Source of the DNA: HXMU1428-3 sp965215715 | GTDB taxonomy: Bacteria > Pseudomonadota > Alphaproteobacteria > Rhizobiales > HXMU1428-3 | Length of the DNA stretch: 64,000 nt | Direction: 5' to 3' | NCBI GenBank assembly: GCA_965215715.1 | Contig: OZ244129.1 | Span: 248,001 to 312,000 of the forward strand | Shown: in pieces, positions 61,630-64,000 of the stretch | Layout: every line of letters starts with the position of its first letter | Numbering within the stretch: the stretch's first letter is position 1 | The notes under the pieces: model-generated | Seen by the model: the letters and a program-made list of their open reading frames with translations, nothing else | The model's database searches: none | Told to the model about the DNA's origin: nothing | Program-made: the position numbers and the translations under genes

Positions 61630-61769
61630 TAGAGCATTCCTCTTTTAGATGAATTCAATGAAATGCTCTCATTTATTGTTTAAGCGTTCCATTTTTTCTG
61701 GCGCTTTAGCATGCCCACCAGCATCCGCGCTACCCAAAACCGTTCCCCACTTTTGGGCGGAACGCTCTA
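61630..61769. repeat. Dispersed two-hairpin repeat, copy E
   Basis: First hairpin AGAGCATTCC/AAATGCTCT, starting at 61631, with GAATTC in the loop. Second hairpin GCGTTCC/GGAACGC, with the core AAAACCGTTCCCCACTTTT. This copy has about 35 extra bases (GGCGCTTTAGCATGCCCACC and on) inside the second hairpin. It lies between fliJ and a lipoprotein gene. Confidence 0.85.
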
Positions 61770-61838
61770 AGTGATCTTGACAGCAATGGAAATTCAAGGG
61801 CACTCTTGGCGCTGGGTGTGGTTGAAGGGCTAAAAGGT

Positions 61839-62378
61839 ATGTGTTTACGGGTCAAAAGAGCAACCGTTAAGCAGGTTGGTAAGTGTGCGGTGGTGGTGTT
61901 TATGGTCATTGCTTGGCTTGGTGCGTGCAACCAGGCGCCCTCATTGCCAAAACTGGAATTTGATGTAAACCCTGACATTAAGGGTGAGCTGGTCAATTAT
62001 GACTACATCACGGTTTACGGTGCTGTGACGCGGGGGCTGAAGCAATGTTGGCTGGCCGATAAAAAGTTGTTGCAAAAATCAGAACTGGTCACCCGCACCA
62101 ACAATAAGCAAAACAACAAACGCGCTGATATTTTCATTCACGGCAAGGCTAAGAAGAAGAAGCAAGGCCAGCGGATTATTTCTGTGCACCTGGTGGCGAA
62201 AAGTGAAAACGCCACTGAGGTGAGTGTGGATAACCGCATTCTTGACCCCGTCAACGTTAAGCACTTTAAAAGCGACATTCGCCATTTTCTCAAAGGCGGC
62301 CATGACTGTCCGGACCATAAGACGGACGGGGTGATCGTGCCGAAATCTAAGACGCCGTTGCCTAAGAGGAAGAAGTGA
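61839..62378 (+). CDS. Putative lipoprotein of unknown function
   Basis: A protein of about 179 residues with a lipoprotein leader: basic start, hydrophobic core (CAVVVFMVIAW) and lipobox LGAC, so the mature Cys would be residue 30. The mature part has YDYITVYGAVTRGLKQCW and many Lys; no family was recognised. The frame is open from 61806; ATG 61839 gives a normal leader, with AAAGG 1-4 bases upstream. It starts 70 bp after repeat copy E. Confidence 0.65.
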   Translation: MCLRVKRATVKQVGKCAVVVFMVIAWLGACNQAPSLPKLEFDVNPDIKGELVNYDYITVYGAVTRGLKQCWLADKKLLQKSELVTRTNNKQNNKRADIFIHGKAKKKKQGQRIISVHLVAKSENATEVSVDNRILDPVNVKHFKSDIRHFLKGGHDCPDHKTDGVIVPKSKTPLPKRKK

Positions 62379-62550
62379 GGCTTTTTGGAACGGGTCACCT
62401 TGTGGCAAAAGCTGAGGTTCGGGTGAATTAATCTGTAGTAACTCAAGACTATTCGTTGTTGTGATTATGGGATGGGGTTCTGTTTAACTTGGCTTGTAAA
62501 ACACAAATGCATTTGTTTTAATCGCCTTTCAAGCAAAGGGCGGCATTCCA

Positions 62551-64000
62551 TTGAGCATAAAATATGTATTCATAAGCGCGACTAAGACAGACCTTGAAGA
62601 TCATCGCAGGGTTTTGATAGAGACACTTGAGTTGCCAGATGATGTAAAGTGCCTAAGTATGGAACGGTTTGGCCCCCAGCCAAAAAGCGCAATCCCACAA
62701 TGCTTGGAAAAAATTGAAAAATCAGATTTGTTCGTTGGTCTCATCGGCCATTATCGTGGCTGGGAGCCTGATGGCGATGAGCTGCAAAGATCTATTACCG
62801 AAATGGAATATGACCATGCGATCTCGATGGGGAAACCAGTCTTTATGGTTGTGTTGCCTGAAGATCAGGTGACCTTGAAACCCTGTGATAGAGAACCTCA
62901 GGAGAAATGGGACCGGCAAATTCAATTTCGCAATAAGATTAAGGGCGAATATGTCGTTGAGGTGGAAAAGTATGAGCCCAAAGACATTGCCATCAGTGTT
63001 TCCAATTCTATTCATGAATATCAGAAGGAAGAGCTGAGGCAGCAAGTTGAGGCTTTAACTGAACAATTAAATCAATCAGCCCAAGACCAACCGCTCCCTC
63101 CAGAAGAAATTCAAAAGGAGCGGGAACATGCTCTGGAAACTGCGATTGATGAGGAGTTGCTTGATCCTCAAAAAATTCTAAACCATGAGCAGGATTTAGA
63201 CCTCGAAGAGCTAATGGATAGCTTTTTGCAAAAAGCTGAGCAAAGCCGTGACCATGCGGTTCAATATTATAAATATGTTGGAGCTCTAGCGTTCCAGAAC
63301 CACACACAAAAAGCATTGGAAGCTTATACTCGTGTGGTTGAGTTGGATCCAAACGATGCTGATGGTTTGAACATGCTTGGGCTTATTCAACAACGTCTTG
63401 GGGATTTGGAAGCTGCCAAGCAAAGTTTCGAGAAGATCTTGGCTTTGAGTAATCAGGTTGAGGATAAAACGATTATTGCAATGGGATTGGGCAATTTGGG
63501 TGTGATCTACCAGACACAAGGGGACTTGTCACGTGCCGAGGATTACCACCTTCGGGCTTTGTCTCTAGAGGAAGAGCTGGGCCGGAAAGAGGGCATGGCC
63601 ACTCAAATGGGTAATTTGGGTGTGGTCTACCAGAGGCAGGGTGATTTGTCTCGCGCAGAGGATCACCATCTTCGCGCCTTGTCCTTAGAGGAAGAGCTCG
63701 GTGGGAAAGAGGGCATGGCCAATCATTTGGGCAATTTGGGTTTGATTTACCGGTCACAGCGTGATTTGTCGCGCGCAGAGGATCACCACTTCCGTTCCTT
63801 GTCACTGAATGAAGAGCTTGGTAGCAAAGAGGGCATAGCTACTCAATTGGGTAATTTGGGGCAGGTTTATCGGACGCAGGGTGATTTGTCGCGCGCAGAG
63901 AATCACTACCTCCGTGCCTTGTCGCTGAATGAAGAGCTTGGTCGTAAAGAGGGCATAGCCAAAAATTTGGGCAATTTGGGTTTGATTTACCGGTCACAGC
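62551..64000 (+). CDS. DUF4062-TPR repeat protein, cut by the window end
   Basis: An open frame of at least 483 residues, incomplete at its 3' end. There is no ATG before the first domain; TTG at 62551 has AAAGGG about 10 bases upstream and is taken as start. The N-terminal domain (about 1-150) matches DUF4062: KYVFISATKTDLEDHRRVL, then LFVGLIGHYRGWEP, ITEMEYDHAISMGKPVFMVV (split: ITEMEYDHAI, SMGKPVFMVV). A charged helical linker (about 155-230) follows, then TPR units (LEAYTRVVELDPNDADGLNM) and 40-residue repeats (GNLGVIYQTQGDLSRAEDYH). DUF4062 is found N-terminally in STAND-type proteins. Possibly a defence or signalling sensor; unproved. Confidence 0.75.
   Translation, partial: MSIKYVFISATKTDLEDHRRVLIETLELPDDVKCLSMERFGPQPKSAIPQCLEKIEKSDLFVGLIGHYRGWEPDGDELQRSITEMEYDHAISMGKPVFMVVLPEDQVTLKPCDREPQEKWDRQIQFRNKIKGEYVVEVEKYEPKDIAISVSNSIHEYQKEELRQQVEALTEQLNQSAQDQPLPPEEIQKEREHALETAIDEELLDPQKILNHEQDLDLEELMDSFLQKAEQSRDHAVQYYKYVGALAFQNHTQKALEAYTRVVELDPNDADGLNMLGLIQQRLGDLEAAKQSFEKILALSNQVEDKTIIAMGLGNLGVIYQTQGDLSRAEDYHLRALSLEEELGRKEGMATQMGNLGVVYQRQGDLSRAEDHHLRALSLEEELGGKEGMANHLGNLGLIYRSQRDLSRAEDHHFRSLSLNEELGSKEGIATQLGNLGQVYRTQGDLSRAENHYLRALSLNEELGRKEGIAKNLGNLGLIYRSQ
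63481..64000 (+). repeat. 120-bp tandem repeats in the TPR gene
   Basis: Four full units in exact register (63481-63600, 63601-63720, 63721-63840, 63841-63960) and the start of a fifth at 63961. Each encodes one 40-residue TPR-like unit. Bases 63725-63760 and 63965-64000 are identical (36 bases), which points to a recent 240-bp duplication. The array probably continues past the window. Confidence 0.95.

Noticed and set aside
61730..61996. 88-residue minus-strand frame
   Set aside because: It runs through repeat copy E and opposite the lipoprotein leader; no ribosome site or family.
62079..62446. Minus-strand frames of about 100 residues opposite the lipoprotein
   Set aside because: Antisense, no start signal, no family.
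63008..63805. Minus-strand frames in the DUF4062-TPR region
   Set aside because: They are open only because the 120-bp repeats lack stops in that frame; the TPR pattern is on the plus strand.
63481..64000. CRISPR array
   Set aside because: The 120-bp units have no repeat/spacer division and encode an in-frame TPR array.

Overview
The window looks like chromosomal DNA from an alphaproteobacterium, most likely of the order Hyphomicrobiales (Rhizobiales) or a close relative. The evidence is CtrA and ChpT, a class I lysyl-tRNA synthetase, the order lapA-ihfB-sppA-rpsA-cmk-aroA next to a TIGR02300 zinc-ribbon gene and a tRNA-Ala, and the families TIGR03808, DUF1134, DUF6476 and DUF805 beside dapD/dapE. 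Several intergenic copies of a rhizobial-style palindromic repeat agree with this. The taxon is inferred from gene content and memory of these families, not from a search.

Layout. 0-6 kb (minus strand) is core information processing and the shikimate pathway (lapA-like, ihfB, sppA, rpsA, cmk, aroA). 6-11 kb holds a TIGR02300 protein, tRNA-Ala(GGC), a methyltransferase, a Kef-type antiporter, a cytochrome P450 and a GNAT. 11-15 kb is a thiol/quinone/electrophile cluster: FrnE-like DsbA plus GST operon, an MDR reductase, and a quinone reductase divergent from an HxlR regulator across a near-perfect inverted repeat. 15-28.6 kb is mixed: ada, lysK, TerB, an unknown 519-residue membrane protein, a Tat-type amidohydrolase, a cytochrome c whose ORF has absorbed a repeat element, SDR/GST, small secreted proteins and a TIGR03808 protein. 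28.9-31.5 kb has two tandem PAS proteins with degenerate kinase-like C-termini. 31.5-43.7 kb holds meaB, a YqaA-like protein, an isochorismatase-type hydrolase, dapE/dapD with three DUF805 genes and a YeeE/YedE transporter, a LOG protein with an M50 protease, cfa and an acyltransferase. 43.7-44.9 kb is gene-poor and carries two repeat copies. 44.9-51.4 kb has rpoH, rluD, envelope proteins and cysQ.

51.6-61.5 kb is a coherent signalling and motility block: chpT, cheA (with an extra CheW-like domain and a receiver domain), cheW, cheY, cheB, cheR, then ctrA on the opposite strand, then fliI-fliJ. An exact TTAA-N7-TTAAC motif lies about 80 bp upstream of fliI, which fits CtrA control of flagellar genes. 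The right end (62.5-64 kb) enters a DUF4062-TPR protein. Its 120-bp repeats are nearly identical and it runs off the window. It is the best candidate here for an accessory, possibly defence-like, sensor protein.

No prophage, transposase, CRISPR array or plasmid function was seen. Mobile-looking sequence is limited to the small palindromic repeats, whose arms co-vary between copies. The strongest leads are this repeat family and its intrusion into a cytochrome gene, the tandem PAS/pseudo-kinase pair, the HxlR operator, the CtrA site, and the DUF4062-TPR gene.
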